In this document: positions 19,250 through 30,355 of the stretch, piece by piece | Layout: every line of letters begins with the position of its first letter | Numbering within the stretch: the stretch's first letter is position 1 | Origin: Nitriliruptoraceae bacterium | GTDB taxonomy: Bacteria > Actinomycetota > Nitriliruptoria > Nitriliruptorales > Nitriliruptoraceae | Direction: 5' to 3' | DNA length: 47,930 bases | Assembly: GCA_020832455.1 (NCBI GenBank) | Contig: JAFIEQ010000013.1 | Span: 1 to 47,930 of the forward strand | Position numbers and translations under genes: made by a program | The notes under the pieces: generated by a model | The model's input: only the letters and a program-made list of their open reading frames with translations | What the model was told of the DNA's origin: nothing | The model's database searches: none

Positions 19250-20136
19250 TGACGAGCACCGACCTGCCCGCGCACGCCGGCGGCACCTTCGAGCTCGGCG
19301 GGGACCGATCGGTCCACCGCATGGGCTACGGGGCGATGCGCATCACCGGTGAGGGCGTGTGGGGCGAACCGCAGGACCGTGACGCGGCCATCGCGTTGCT
19401 GCGGCGCGCCGTGGAGCTCGGCGTCGATCTGATCGACACCGCGGACAGCTACGGGCCGTTCGTCTCCGAGGAGCTGATCCGCGCGGCGCTGCACACCGGC
19501 GGCACCGACCCCACCGACGCCTACGGCGGCGTGGTGATCGCCACCAAGGCCGGCCTGATCCGGACCGGTCCCGGCGAGTGGCACACGCTCGGGCGGCCCA
19601 CCTACCTGCGCTTCGCCTGCGAGATGAGCCTGCGCCGGCTCGGCGTGGACACCATCGAGCTGTTCCAGCTGCACCGCATCGACCCGGAGGTCGCCGCGGA
19701 GGATCAGTTCGCCGAGCTGCAGGCCCTCAAGGACGAGGGCAAGATCCGCCACATCGGGCTGTCCGAGGTGAGCGTGGAGGAGCTCGAGCACGCCAGCACC
19801 ATGATCGACGTCGCCAGCGTGCAGAACCGCTACAACCTGCTGGACCGCGGCTCGGAGGCGGTGCTCGACGCCTGCGAGGCGGCCGGCATCGGCTTCCTCC
19901 CGTGGTTCCCGGTGGCGACGGGCGATCTGACCCGCCCCGGCGGGCCGCTCGACGCCATCTGCGCGGAGACCGGTGCCAGCCCGGCCCAGGTCGCGCTGGC
20001 GTGGTTGCTGCACCGCTCCGCGGTCATGCTGCCGATCCCCGGCACCTCGCAACGCGCCCACCTCGAGGAGAACCTCGCGGGTGCCGGGGTGTCGCTCAGC
20101 GCGGCGCACCTGGCCACGCTGGACCAGGTCGGCTGA
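19249..20136 (+). CDS. Aldo/keto reductase
   Basis: [40 protein letters not shown] overlap with the upstream gene. Confidence 0.88.
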   Translation: MTSTDLPAHAGGTFELGGDRSVHRMGYGAMRITGEGVWGEPQDRDAAIALLRRAVELGVDLIDTADSYGPFVSEELIRAALHTGGTDPTDAYGGVVIATKAGLIRTGPGEWHTLGRPTYLRFACEMSLRRLGVDTIELFQLHRIDPEVAAEDQFAELQALKDEGKIRHIGLSEVSVEELEHASTMIDVASVQNRYNLLDRGSEAVLDACEAAGIGFLPWFPVATGDLTRPGGPLDAICAETGASPAQVALAWLLHRSAVMLPIPGTSQRAHLEENLAGAGVSLSAAHLATLDQVG

Positions 20137-20143
20137 GCCGCCC

Positions 20144-21649
20144 ATGGCCACGCTCAGCGGTCTGGACCTCGAGCGGCCGCCACGCTTCGGTCCGGCGCGG
20201 TGGGTGGTGGCGATCCTCGCCGCGCTGCTCATCGGCTTCTGCTGGCTGCAGATCCTCGACCTCGACGGGATCGAGGTCGCGCAGGTGGACGCCGACGGGG
20301 TGCCGGTGACCCTGCTCGTCCCGCCGGAGGCCGACGGGCAGGGCGTGGTCGTCGCCCACGGGTTCGCGGGTTCGGCCACGCTGATGCGATCGACCGCGCT
20401 GGCGATGGCCCGCCAGGGGCTGGTGGTCGCGGTCCCCGACCTGTCGGGGCACGGGGCCAACCCGACCCCGCTGGCGCGTGACGACGACGGTGCGCAGCAT
20501 ACCGCCGACGTCCTCGCCGCCCTCGACGTCCTCGCCGCCCAGCCCGACGTCGACGCCGATCGGCTGGGCGTGCTCGGGCACTCGATGGGATCCGGCGCCG
20601 TCCTGCGCGCCGGGATCGAGGCCCCGGAACGCATCGCTGCGGTCGTCGCGGTGTCACCGACGGACGCACCGGTGACCGCGGAGCTGCCCGAGAACCTGCT
20701 CCTGCTGGCTGGGGAGCTCGAGGGACCCTTCGTGGCCAACGCCGAGCGCCTGCTGGCGGCCGCCGGCGGCCCCTCGGACGACCTCGCGGCGGCGCGCCAA
20801 CAGGGGCAGGCGCGCGAGCTGACCCTGATCCGCGGGGTCGAGCACCTGTCGATCCTGTTCAGCCCGACCATGCACGACGAGGCGGCCCGGTGGCTCACCA
20901 CCCCCGACGGCGCGGTCGGGACCGACACCCGTGAGGCACCCGTCGCACCGATCGCCTGGTGGCTCGTGCACCTGCTGGCCGTGCTCGCCCTCTGGCGCGC
21001 CCTGGCGCCCGTGCTCGCCGAGCGGGTGCTGCTGGGGGGCCACCGGGGGCAGCCGGTGGTTGGGCTGCTGGCCGGCACCGTCGCGAGCACCGTGGTCCTC
21101 GCGATCGTGGGAACGGTGGTACCGCTGGACGGCGTCCTCGGGATGCTCATCGGACCGGCCTTCGTGTGCTGGCTCGCACTGGCCGGAGTGGTCTGGCTGC
21201 GGATCGGGCACCGTCCCGGCCCTCCCGGCGCCCGTGACCTCGTCTGGGGGGCGGTGGCGCTCGGTGTCCTGGTCGCGGCCTTCGGGGCGCTCGCCCCGCA
21301 GGTGTGGCTGCCGTGGTTCCCCAGCGGGGCGCGGGTCCTGATCGCCGTGGTCGCGGCCGCGGCCCTGCTGCCCTGGGCCGTGGCCTGGGCCGCGACCGTG
21401 CACGACCGTCGGGGGCTCGCCGGGTTCGGCTGGTGGGTCCTGATCGGGCTGGTCGTCACCGTCGGGGTCACGGTCGCTGCCGGCGTGGTCGAGGGCCTGG
21501 GGTTCCTGACGCTGATCGCGCCGACCATCCCGGCGGTGCTGGGCCTGGTCCAGCTCGTCACCGCGCCGTTGCGGCGACCCTGGGCCGCGGCGATCGCCCT
21601 GGCGGGGTTCCTGGGCTGGACCGTCGCGGTGCTCTTCCCCCTGGGCTAG
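20144..21649 (+). CDS. Alpha/beta hydrolase fused to a C-terminal polytopic membrane domain
   Basis: N-terminal TM; VVVAHGFAGSATLM, VLGHSMGSGAVLRAG, then several TM helices from about residue 265. Confidence 0.78.
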   Translation: MATLSGLDLERPPRFGPARWVVAILAALLIGFCWLQILDLDGIEVAQVDADGVPVTLLVPPEADGQGVVVAHGFAGSATLMRSTALAMARQGLVVAVPDLSGHGANPTPLARDDDGAQHTADVLAALDVLAAQPDVDADRLGVLGHSMGSGAVLRAGIEAPERIAAVVAVSPTDAPVTAELPENLLLLAGELEGPFVANAERLLAAAGGPSDDLAAARQQGQARELTLIRGVEHLSILFSPTMHDEAARWLTTPDGAVGTDTREAPVAPIAWWLVHLLAVLALWRALAPVLAERVLLGGHRGQPVVGLLAGTVASTVVLAIVGTVVPLDGVLGMLIGPAFVCWLALAGVVWLRIGHRPGPPGARDLVWGAVALGVLVAAFGALAPQVWLPWFPSGARVLIAVVAAAALLPWAVAWAATVHDRRGLAGFGWWVLIGLVVTVGVTVAAGVVEGLGFLTLIAPTIPAVLGLVQLVTAPLRRPWAAAIALAGFLGWTVAVLFPLG

Positions 21650-21721
21650 GGCGTCGACCCACCCGGCAACTAGCGTGCGGCCGGGCGCCGGCCGGGGTGC
21701 CCTCGAGGTGGGGAGTGACGG

Positions 21722-22579
21722 ATGCAGATCCGAGGCAGCGTGGCCGTGGTCACCGGGGGTGCGCACGGCATCGGCGCGGCGATCGTCGAGGCGCTCGTGG
21801 ACGCCGGGGCCGCCGGGGTGCTGGTCGCCGACCTCAATCAGGTCGGGGCGCAGCGGCTGGTGGATGCACTGCCCCGGCCGGCCGAGCCGGGGCAGGACCC
21901 GGGCGGCGCCGACCCGCAGGTGCAGTTGCTCGCCCACCACGTCGATGTCGCCGACCCGCACGCCGTCGCCGCGATGATCGACCGCGCCGAGCGGGCACTG
22001 GGTCCGGTCGATCTCGTCGTGTCCAACGCCGGCATCGGGACCGGCGCCGGCCTGGATGCGCCGTTGGAGGCGTGGACCCGCTCGTACGAGGTCAACGTCC
22101 TGGCCCACGTCCACGCCGCCCGGGCGGCACTACCGGGGATGCTGGAGCGCGGAGGCGGGGCGTTCGTCCACACCGCCTCGGCGGCGGGGCTGCTCACCAT
22201 GGTGGGCGACGCGCCCTACGCCGTGACCAAGCACGGAGCGGTCGCCTTCGCCGAGTGGCTGGCGCTCACCTACGGCTCGCGGGGGATCCAGGTCGGGTGC
22301 CTGTGCCCGCAGGGCGTCGAGACCGACCTGCTCCGCAACGCCGTGGGCAGCCTCCCCGAGCAGGTGGTGCGTGCCACGGGCCCGGTACTCAGCCCGGAGG
22401 AGGTCGCCGCCGCGACCGTGGCCGGGATCGAGGACGGTCGTTTCCTGATCCTGCCCCACCCCGAGGTCGCGACCCACGTGCGTCGCAAGGCGGAGGACCC
22501 CGAGCGGTGGTTGGCGGCGATGCGGGCGCTGTCGGACCAGCTCACCGCGGGGTCGACGCCCCCGCCGAGCGCCGACTGA
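21722..22579 (+). CDS. SDR family oxidoreductase
   Basis: VAVVTGGAHGIGAAIVEALV, VSNAGIGTG, YAVTKHGAV. Confidence 0.88.
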   Translation: MQIRGSVAVVTGGAHGIGAAIVEALVDAGAAGVLVADLNQVGAQRLVDALPRPAEPGQDPGGADPQVQLLAHHVDVADPHAVAAMIDRAERALGPVDLVVSNAGIGTGAGLDAPLEAWTRSYEVNVLAHVHAARAALPGMLERGGGAFVHTASAAGLLTMVGDAPYAVTKHGAVAFAEWLALTYGSRGIQVGCLCPQGVETDLLRNAVGSLPEQVVRATGPVLSPEEVAAATVAGIEDGRFLILPHPEVATHVRRKAEDPERWLAAMRALSDQLTAGSTPPPSAD

Positions 22580-22919
22580 CCGCCCGCATCGGCCCGAGTT
22601 CCTCCAGGCGCCGGACGAGCGGCAGCGACTCGAGCCAACCGGCCGGCGCCGGAGTGGTGCCGTGCAGTGCCCGGTGCAGGACGTGGCGCTGCTGGCGCAG
22701 CCAGGCCAGCGCCGCCGCCCGCTGATCCGGGCTCAGGTCGGTCGGGCGGACCAGGGTCCCCGGCTCCCCGTCGCGCAGGAACGCCTCCCAGGACCCCCGG
22801 AGCACCCAGGTGTCGGGGTCCTGGAGCAGCTCCTCGAGTCGGGCTCGCTGGTCCTCGTCCAGCCGGCGGGGGACCGCCCGACGCGAGCCGGGTGCGCTGG
22901 TGCGGATCGTCGAGGTCAC
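22542..22919 (-). CDS. Hypothetical protein
   Basis: 125 aa ORF filling the gap between convergent and codirectional genes; charged helical sequence; stop-end overlaps the SDR by 38 bp. Confidence 0.55.
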   Translation of the reverse strand: MTSTIRTSAPGSRRAVPRRLDEDQRARLEELLQDPDTWVLRGSWEAFLRDGEPGTLVRPTDLSPDQRAAALAWLRQQRHVLHRALHGTTPAPAGWLESLPLVRRLEELGPMRAVSRRSAGASTPR

Positions 22920-23839
22920 GTCCCGCTCCCGTCGCTCGCCCGGCTCGGGTCGCCCTCGGCCCAGGAGGCGGCGATCGCGGCCATGGCGTCCGCGAAGCCG
23001 ACCAGCGGCGTGACCTCCAGCGCCCGGCCGAGACGGGAGGTGTCGTAGCGCCCCTGCCAGGGTTCGCCCTCGGCGGGCTGGGGGACCACCTCGTCGCCGA
23101 ACAACGCCGCGACCGCGTCGAGGTAGTCGCCGACCTCGACGTGCCCCCCGACGACGTTGACCACCTCGAGGACGGGCCGGTCCACGGCCGCGAGGATCGC
23201 GGCCGCGAGGTCCTCGACCGCGACGAAGCCGAAGGTGCTCGCGCGGGGTCCGGGTACGGGCTCGCCGTCACGCACGCGCCGTGGGACCTTGGTGCCCCAG
23301 GTCGAGGTCGGTCCGGGTCCCAGCACCGCCGGCGGGCGCAGGATCGCGGCCGTGAGCCCGCTCGCGATCCCCTGTTCGACCTCGCGCTCCGCCTCGGCCT
23401 TGGTCACCGCGTAGGCGCTCCCGGAGCTGGTCACGGTGGGGGCGCCCGCGTCCGCGGAGACCAGTGGCGCGTCCTCGGCCAGCACGTCCGAGCCGGCCGC
23501 ATCCCGGTCGTAGACCGACGTGGTCGAGACGTGGACGAAGCGGGACACCCGTGCCGTCGTCGCCGCACCGACCAGGGCGCGGGTGCCGTCCCGGTTGACC
23601 TGTCGAGCGGTGTCCAGGTCCGGACCGGCCGTCGCGGCGGCGTGCACCACCGCGTCGACGTCCTCGACCGCACCGGGATCGATCGTGGGCAGGTCGACCG
23701 GTCGCACGGTGGCGCCGATCGCGGCGAGTTCGGGGGCCGCACGACGGGTGAGGGCGACGACGTGGTCGCCGCGTTCGAGCAGCGACCTGGCGACGTGGGC
23801 GCCCACGAACCCGGTGGCGCCGGTGACCGCGATGCGCAC
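22916..23839 (-). CDS. NAD-dependent epimerase/dehydratase
   Basis: MRIAVTGATGFVGAHVARSLLERG; YAVTKAEAE. Confidence 0.88.
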   Translation of the reverse strand: MRIAVTGATGFVGAHVARSLLERGDHVVALTRRAAPELAAIGATVRPVDLPTIDPGAVEDVDAVVHAAATAGPDLDTARQVNRDGTRALVGAATTARVSRFVHVSTTSVYDRDAAGSDVLAEDAPLVSADAGAPTVTSSGSAYAVTKAEAEREVEQGIASGLTAAILRPPAVLGPGPTSTWGTKVPRRVRDGEPVPGPRASTFGFVAVEDLAAAILAAVDRPVLEVVNVVGGHVEVGDYLDAVAALFGDEVVPQPAEGEPWQGRYDTSRLGRALEVTPLVGFADAMAAIAASWAEGDPSRASDGSGT

Positions 23840-23980
23840 GCGCGTCCTGTTCGCTCGGGGAGCCCGACCGTAGCGGCGCCCGTGGCGCTTCGGTCGGCCG
23901 GCCGGGTGGTCGCGCCACGGTGCCCCACCGGTGCGTAGGCTCGCCGCAACGGGACCGAGAGCCGATCAGGAGCGCATGAC

Positions 23981-24949
23981 GTGGAGATGGAGTACCGCCG
24001 ACTCGGTGATGCCGGACTGAAGGTCAGCGTGCTGAGCTTCGGATCGTGGGTCACCTTCAAGAGCCAGCTCGACGTCGACCGTGCCGTCGACTGCATGGCC
24101 GCTGCGTTCGATGCGGGGGTGAACTTCTTCGACAACGCGGAGGCCTACGCGGGTGGTGAGTCCGAGCGGATCATGGGCGAGGCGTTCCGCAAGCTCGGCT
24201 GGGCGCGTCACGAGTACGTCGTGTCCTCGAAGTACTTCTGGGGGCTGCACGACGGGCCCAACAGCCGGCACACGCTGAACCGCAAGTACCTGCTCGAGGC
24301 CATCGACGGCACCCTGGAGCGCATGGAGCTCGACTACCTCGACCTCATCTACTGCCACCGGGCGGATCCCGACACCCCGATCGAGGAGACCGTCCGGGCG
24401 ATGTCGGACGCCATCGAGCGTGGCAAGGCGCTGTACTGGGGGACCTCGGAGTGGAGCGCGGACGAGATCCGCGCCGCCTGGGAGATCGCCGATCGTCACG
24501 GCTGGCACAAGCCCGTGGTGGAGCAGCCGCAGTACAACCTCATCCACCGGCGCAAGGTGGAGCGCGAGTTCGCCCGGCTCTACGAGGACATCGGGCTCGG
24601 GACCACGATCTGGTCGCCGCTGGCCTCCGGGCTGCTGACGGGCAAGTACCTCGACGGGATCCCCGAGGGGTCGCGCGCGGGGCTCGAGGGCTACGAGTGG
24701 TTGGCGGAGTCCCTCGGTGATGGTCGCTACGACCAGGCGATCCGGGAGTTCGCCGAGGTCGCCGATGGCTACGGCTGCACCATGGCGCAGCTCGCCATCG
24801 CGTGGTGCGCGGCGAACCCGGACGTGTCGACGGTCATCACGGGCGCGTCCCGGGTCGAGCAGGTCGAGGAGAACATGAAGGCGCTCGAGGTCCTCGACGA
24901 GCTCGACGACGATGCGGTGGACCGCATCGCGGGGATCTTCGAGGACTAG
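23981..24949 (+). CDS. Aldo/keto reductase (potassium-channel beta-subunit-like)
   Basis: [66 protein letters not shown]. Confidence 0.88.
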   Translation: MEMEYRRLGDAGLKVSVLSFGSWVTFKSQLDVDRAVDCMAAAFDAGVNFFDNAEAYAGGESERIMGEAFRKLGWARHEYVVSSKYFWGLHDGPNSRHTLNRKYLLEAIDGTLERMELDYLDLIYCHRADPDTPIEETVRAMSDAIERGKALYWGTSEWSADEIRAAWEIADRHGWHKPVVEQPQYNLIHRRKVEREFARLYEDIGLGTTIWSPLASGLLTGKYLDGIPEGSRAGLEGYEWLAESLGDGRYDQAIREFAEVADGYGCTMAQLAIAWCAANPDVSTVITGASRVEQVEENMKALEVLDELDDDAVDRIAGIFED

Positions 24950-25052
24950 GGGTCCGAGGACGAGGGGTCGAGCCCGGAACCCAGGTGTCGCCGGCGGTGC
25001 GGCGCCCGGGTCCGGGGGTCGGCGCGCCGCGTTCGCCGGTCGGTCCGGGCGC

Positions 25053-27365
<2,313 letters not shown>

Positions 27366-27369
<4 letters not shown>

Positions 27370-28088
27370 CGGCGCCGGCTCGTGAGGAGCTGCGACGCGT
27401 CCTGGCAGAGACGGTCGGCACCGCGTTCCTGTTGGCCGCGATCGTCGGCTCCGGCATCGTCACCCAGACCGACGGTGCCGCCTCGGCGCAGCTGTTCCAG
27501 CACACCATCGTGGTCGGTCTGGCGCTGACCGCGCTGATCCTCACCTTCGGTCCCGTGTCCGGCGCGCACTTCAACCCGGTGGTCACGCTGGCCGATGCCT
27601 GGTTCGGCGGGATGCCCTGGTCACGGGTCCCCGGCTACGTGGCCGGGCAGATCGTCGGCGGCGTCCTCGGGGTGGCCGTGACCAACGCGACCTTCGCGCG
27701 CGCCGCCCTGGAGGTGGCGACCAACGAGCGTGGGGGCCTCGCCGTGGCGTCCGGCGAGGTCATCGCGACCTGCGGGCTGCTGCTGGTCATCTTCGGGCTG
27801 GTCCGCTCCGGCGGTGGCGGGCCGGTGGTCGCCGGCGCGGTCGGGGCCTACATCGCGGCCGCGATCTACTTCACCTCGTCCGCGTCGTTCGCCAACCCGG
27901 CCGTCACCATCGCGCGGATGCTGTCCGACACCTACACGGGGATCGCGCCGGTCCACGTCCCGGGCTTCTTCCTCGGCCAGGCCCTCGGCCTGGTGCTGGC
28001 CGTGGCCCTGGTGACGGTGCTGTTCGACCCCGTCCCCGAGGAGGCCGCGGCGGTGGTCGTGCCCCAGCAGACGACGCCCGAGCCCTGA
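27366..28088 (+). CDS. MIP/aquaporin family channel (AqpS-like)
   Basis: 6-TM; SGAHFNPVVTLADA and SASFANPAVTIARMLSDTYTGI half-helix motifs; GTGA overlap with the ArsR-ArsC gene. Confidence 0.9.
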
Positions 28089-28127
28089 ACCGAGCCCTGA
28101 ACCGAGCCCCGCACCGAGCCCCGAACC
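28080..28127 (+). repeat. 12-bp tandem repeat x4 spanning the aquaporin stop codon
   Basis: GAGCCCTGAACC x2, GAGCCCCGCACC, GAGCCCCGAACC. Confidence 0.9.
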
Positions 28128-28139
28128 GGAGATCCCATC

Positions 28140-28550
28140 ATGTCCGACATCCCGTCCGTGCTGTTCCTGTGTGTCCACAACGCCGGCCGGTCCCAGATGG
28201 CCGCCGGGTTCCTGCGCCACCTCGGCGAGGGGCGGATCGACGTGCTGTCGGCCGGCTCCGATCCGGCCGACACGGTCAACCCGGCCGCGGTCGAGGCCAT
28301 GCAGGAACGTGGGATCGACATCGCCGGGCAGACCCCCAAGCGGTGGGACGACGCCACGATCGAGGTGGCGGACGTCATCATCACGATGGGCTGCGGCGAC
28401 ACCTGTCCCGTGTTGCCCGGCAAGCGCTACCTCGACTGGGAACTGGCCGACCCCGCGGGCAAGGGCGTGGACAGCGTCCGGCCGATCCGGGACGAGATCG
28501 AGCAGCGCGTCCGCGGCCTGATGGGCGAGCTCGGCGTACCGGCGAGCTGA
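28140..28550 (+). CDS. arsC: Arsenate reductase, low-molecular-weight phosphatase family
   Basis: VLFLCVHNAGRSQMAAGFLRHL, VITMGCGDTCPVLPGKRYLDWELADPAGK. Confidence 0.92.
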   Translation: MSDIPSVLFLCVHNAGRSQMAAGFLRHLGEGRIDVLSAGSDPADTVNPAAVEAMQERGIDIAGQTPKRWDDATIEVADVIITMGCGDTCPVLPGKRYLDWELADPAGKGVDSVRPIRDEIEQRVRGLMGELGVPAS

Positions 28551-28581
28551 CGGCCGCGCCTGCCCTGCCGCCGAGGCGTCG

Positions 28582-29520
28582 CTACGGCGCCGACGAGGCC
28601 AGTGCCGCGTGGACCGCGTGCGCGGCATCGAGGACGTCGGCGCGCACGACGTAGCGGGTGATGCCCCAACGGTCGCGGTACCCGCGCAGCTGCTCGGCGA
28701 TCCGATCGGCGGTGCCCACCCAGACAAACGGCGCGGCTAGGACCTGCTCGACCGTGAGTCCCGGGATGCGCTGCGTGAGGGCGGCCGCGGCGGCCTCGGC
28801 GTCGGTCGTGATCTCGACGTGCTGCACCAGGGCCTCGAGCTGCGGCGTGCGCCCGGCCTCCTCAGCCGTCGCGTGGACGTGCTCGATGGAGGCGCTGATC
28901 TGCTCGGGGGCCCACCGCACCTCGTGCGTCCGGCCGTCGGCGAGGGTCCGACCGAGCCCGGCCAGGCCGACGACGTCCGCCCGCTCGGCCGCGACACGCA
29001 GGACCCGTCGGCCGTTGCCGCCCACCGTGAGCGGGACCGGCTGGCGGACCGGTCGCGGCTGAGCGAGTCGTGCACCCTGCAGGGTGAGGTGTCCGCCGGC
29101 GAGGGTGACCTCCTCGCCGTGCAGCAGGCGCCGGGTCGCGTCGAGGAGTTCGATCATCCGCTCGACGCGTTCGCTCGCTCCGGGGTAGGGCACCCCGCGC
29201 ATGCGCCACTCCGCCGGGGTGTGTCCGGCCCCGATCCCGAGCACGGCGCGGCCCGCGGAGACGAGGTCGAGGGTCGCGACCTGCGACGCCAACGCGAGCG
29301 GCTCCCACGCCCCGGCGTTGACCACGTAGCTGCCCAGTTCGAGCCGCTCGGTCACGGCGGCTGCCGCGGCCAGGGCCACGAAGGGTGCGGCACCCGTCCC
29401 GGGATGATCGGCCACGAACAGACGATCGAAACCGAGCTCCTCGACCCGGCGTGCGAGGGCGGACCAGTCCGATGTGCGCACCGGATCGCCCTGCACCCCG
29501 ATGGATAGCTCGTCGCTCAT
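28582..29520 (-). CDS. LLM-class F420-dependent oxidoreductase
   Basis: SIGVQGDPVRTSDWSALARRVEELGFDRLFVADHPG, LDLVSAGRAVLGIGAGHTPAEW. Confidence 0.85.
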   Translation of the reverse strand: MSDELSIGVQGDPVRTSDWSALARRVEELGFDRLFVADHPGTGAAPFVALAAAAAVTERLELGSYVVNAGAWEPLALASQVATLDLVSAGRAVLGIGAGHTPAEWRMRGVPYPGASERVERMIELLDATRRLLHGEEVTLAGGHLTLQGARLAQPRPVRQPVPLTVGGNGRRVLRVAAERADVVGLAGLGRTLADGRTHEVRWAPEQISASIEHVHATAEEAGRTPQLEALVQHVEITTDAEAAAAALTQRIPGLTVEQVLAAPFVWVGTADRIAEQLRGYRDRWGITRYVVRADVLDAAHAVHAALASSAP

Positions 29521-29707
29521 GCCCGCAACGTAGGCGGACGCGATCCCCGTGCGGGTGACGTGCAGACCTCCGGTCGGACACCGGGTCACCGTTGCACCGG
29601 CTGCGCGCAGGACGGTTCGCTAGCGTCGGTCATCGAGGGCCCGCCGTGCGGTCGATGCCGAGCGGGGGTCCCCATGACCTCCGGACAACGAGCGGGAGCA
29701 CAGGCAC

Positions 29708-30355
29708 ATGCGCGGCGACATCATCCTGGTCGGCGACGAGCACCGGGCGGCCGCCACGGCCATCATCGATCACCTCGTCGACGAGATCCAGGCCACCGAG
29801 CGACGGTTCACGATGACGGTCGCCGGCGAGTCGGGGAGTGGCAAGTCGGAGATGGGCCGCGCGCTGGCCGACGAGTTGGGCGAGCGCGGCATCGAGGCAG
29901 CGGTCCTGCAGCAGGACGACTACTACGTCCTGCCGCCGCGGTTCAACGATGCCGCACGTCGTGCGAACACCGCCTGGGTCGGGACCACGGAGGTCCGCCT
30001 CGACCTGCTCGACGAGCACCTGCAGGCGGCGCAGGAGGGCGCGGACGAGGTCGTCAAGCCGCTGGTCATCTACGAGGACAACCGCATCGACGAGGAGACG
30101 GTCTCGTTGGCCGGCGTCGAGGTCGTCATCGCCGAGGGCGTCTACACCTCGCTGTGCGACCACGTCGACCGGCGGGTCTTCATCGCCCGCAACCGGCTGG
30201 AGACGATGGAGCACCGCATGAAGCGGGGACGCGAGGAGTTCGACCCGTTCATCGAGGAGGTCCTCGTCACGGAGCACGAGATCATCTCCAAGCACCGGGA
30301 GTTGGCTGACGTCGTCATCTCCAAGGAGTACGACGTCGAGTTCATCGAGCGATGA
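29708..30355 (+). CDS. Uridine kinase / phosphoribulokinase-like P-loop kinase
   Basis: Walker A AGESGSGKSEMGRAL; LQQDDYYVLPPRF; VIAEGVYTSL. Confidence 0.82.
   Translation: MRGDIILVGDEHRAAATAIIDHLVDEIQATERRFTMTVAGESGSGKSEMGRALADELGERGIEAAVLQQDDYYVLPPRFNDAARRANTAWVGTTEVRLDLLDEHLQAAQEGADEVVKPLVIYEDNRIDEETVSLAGVEVVIAEGVYTSLCDHVDRRVFIARNRLETMEHRMKRGREEFDPFIEEVLVTEHEIISKHRELADVVISKEYDVEFIER

Noticed and set aside
18913-21561. 882-aa minus-strand ORF
   Set aside because: Ser/Thr/Ala/Arg-rich antisense frame over the thioesterase, AKR and hydrolase genes; no domain signature.
24973-25016. Imperfect hairpin CCCGGAACCC...GGGTCCGGG between convergent AKR and guaB1
   Set aside because: Bulged stem, long loop, no T tract; similar GC-rich pairings are common here.
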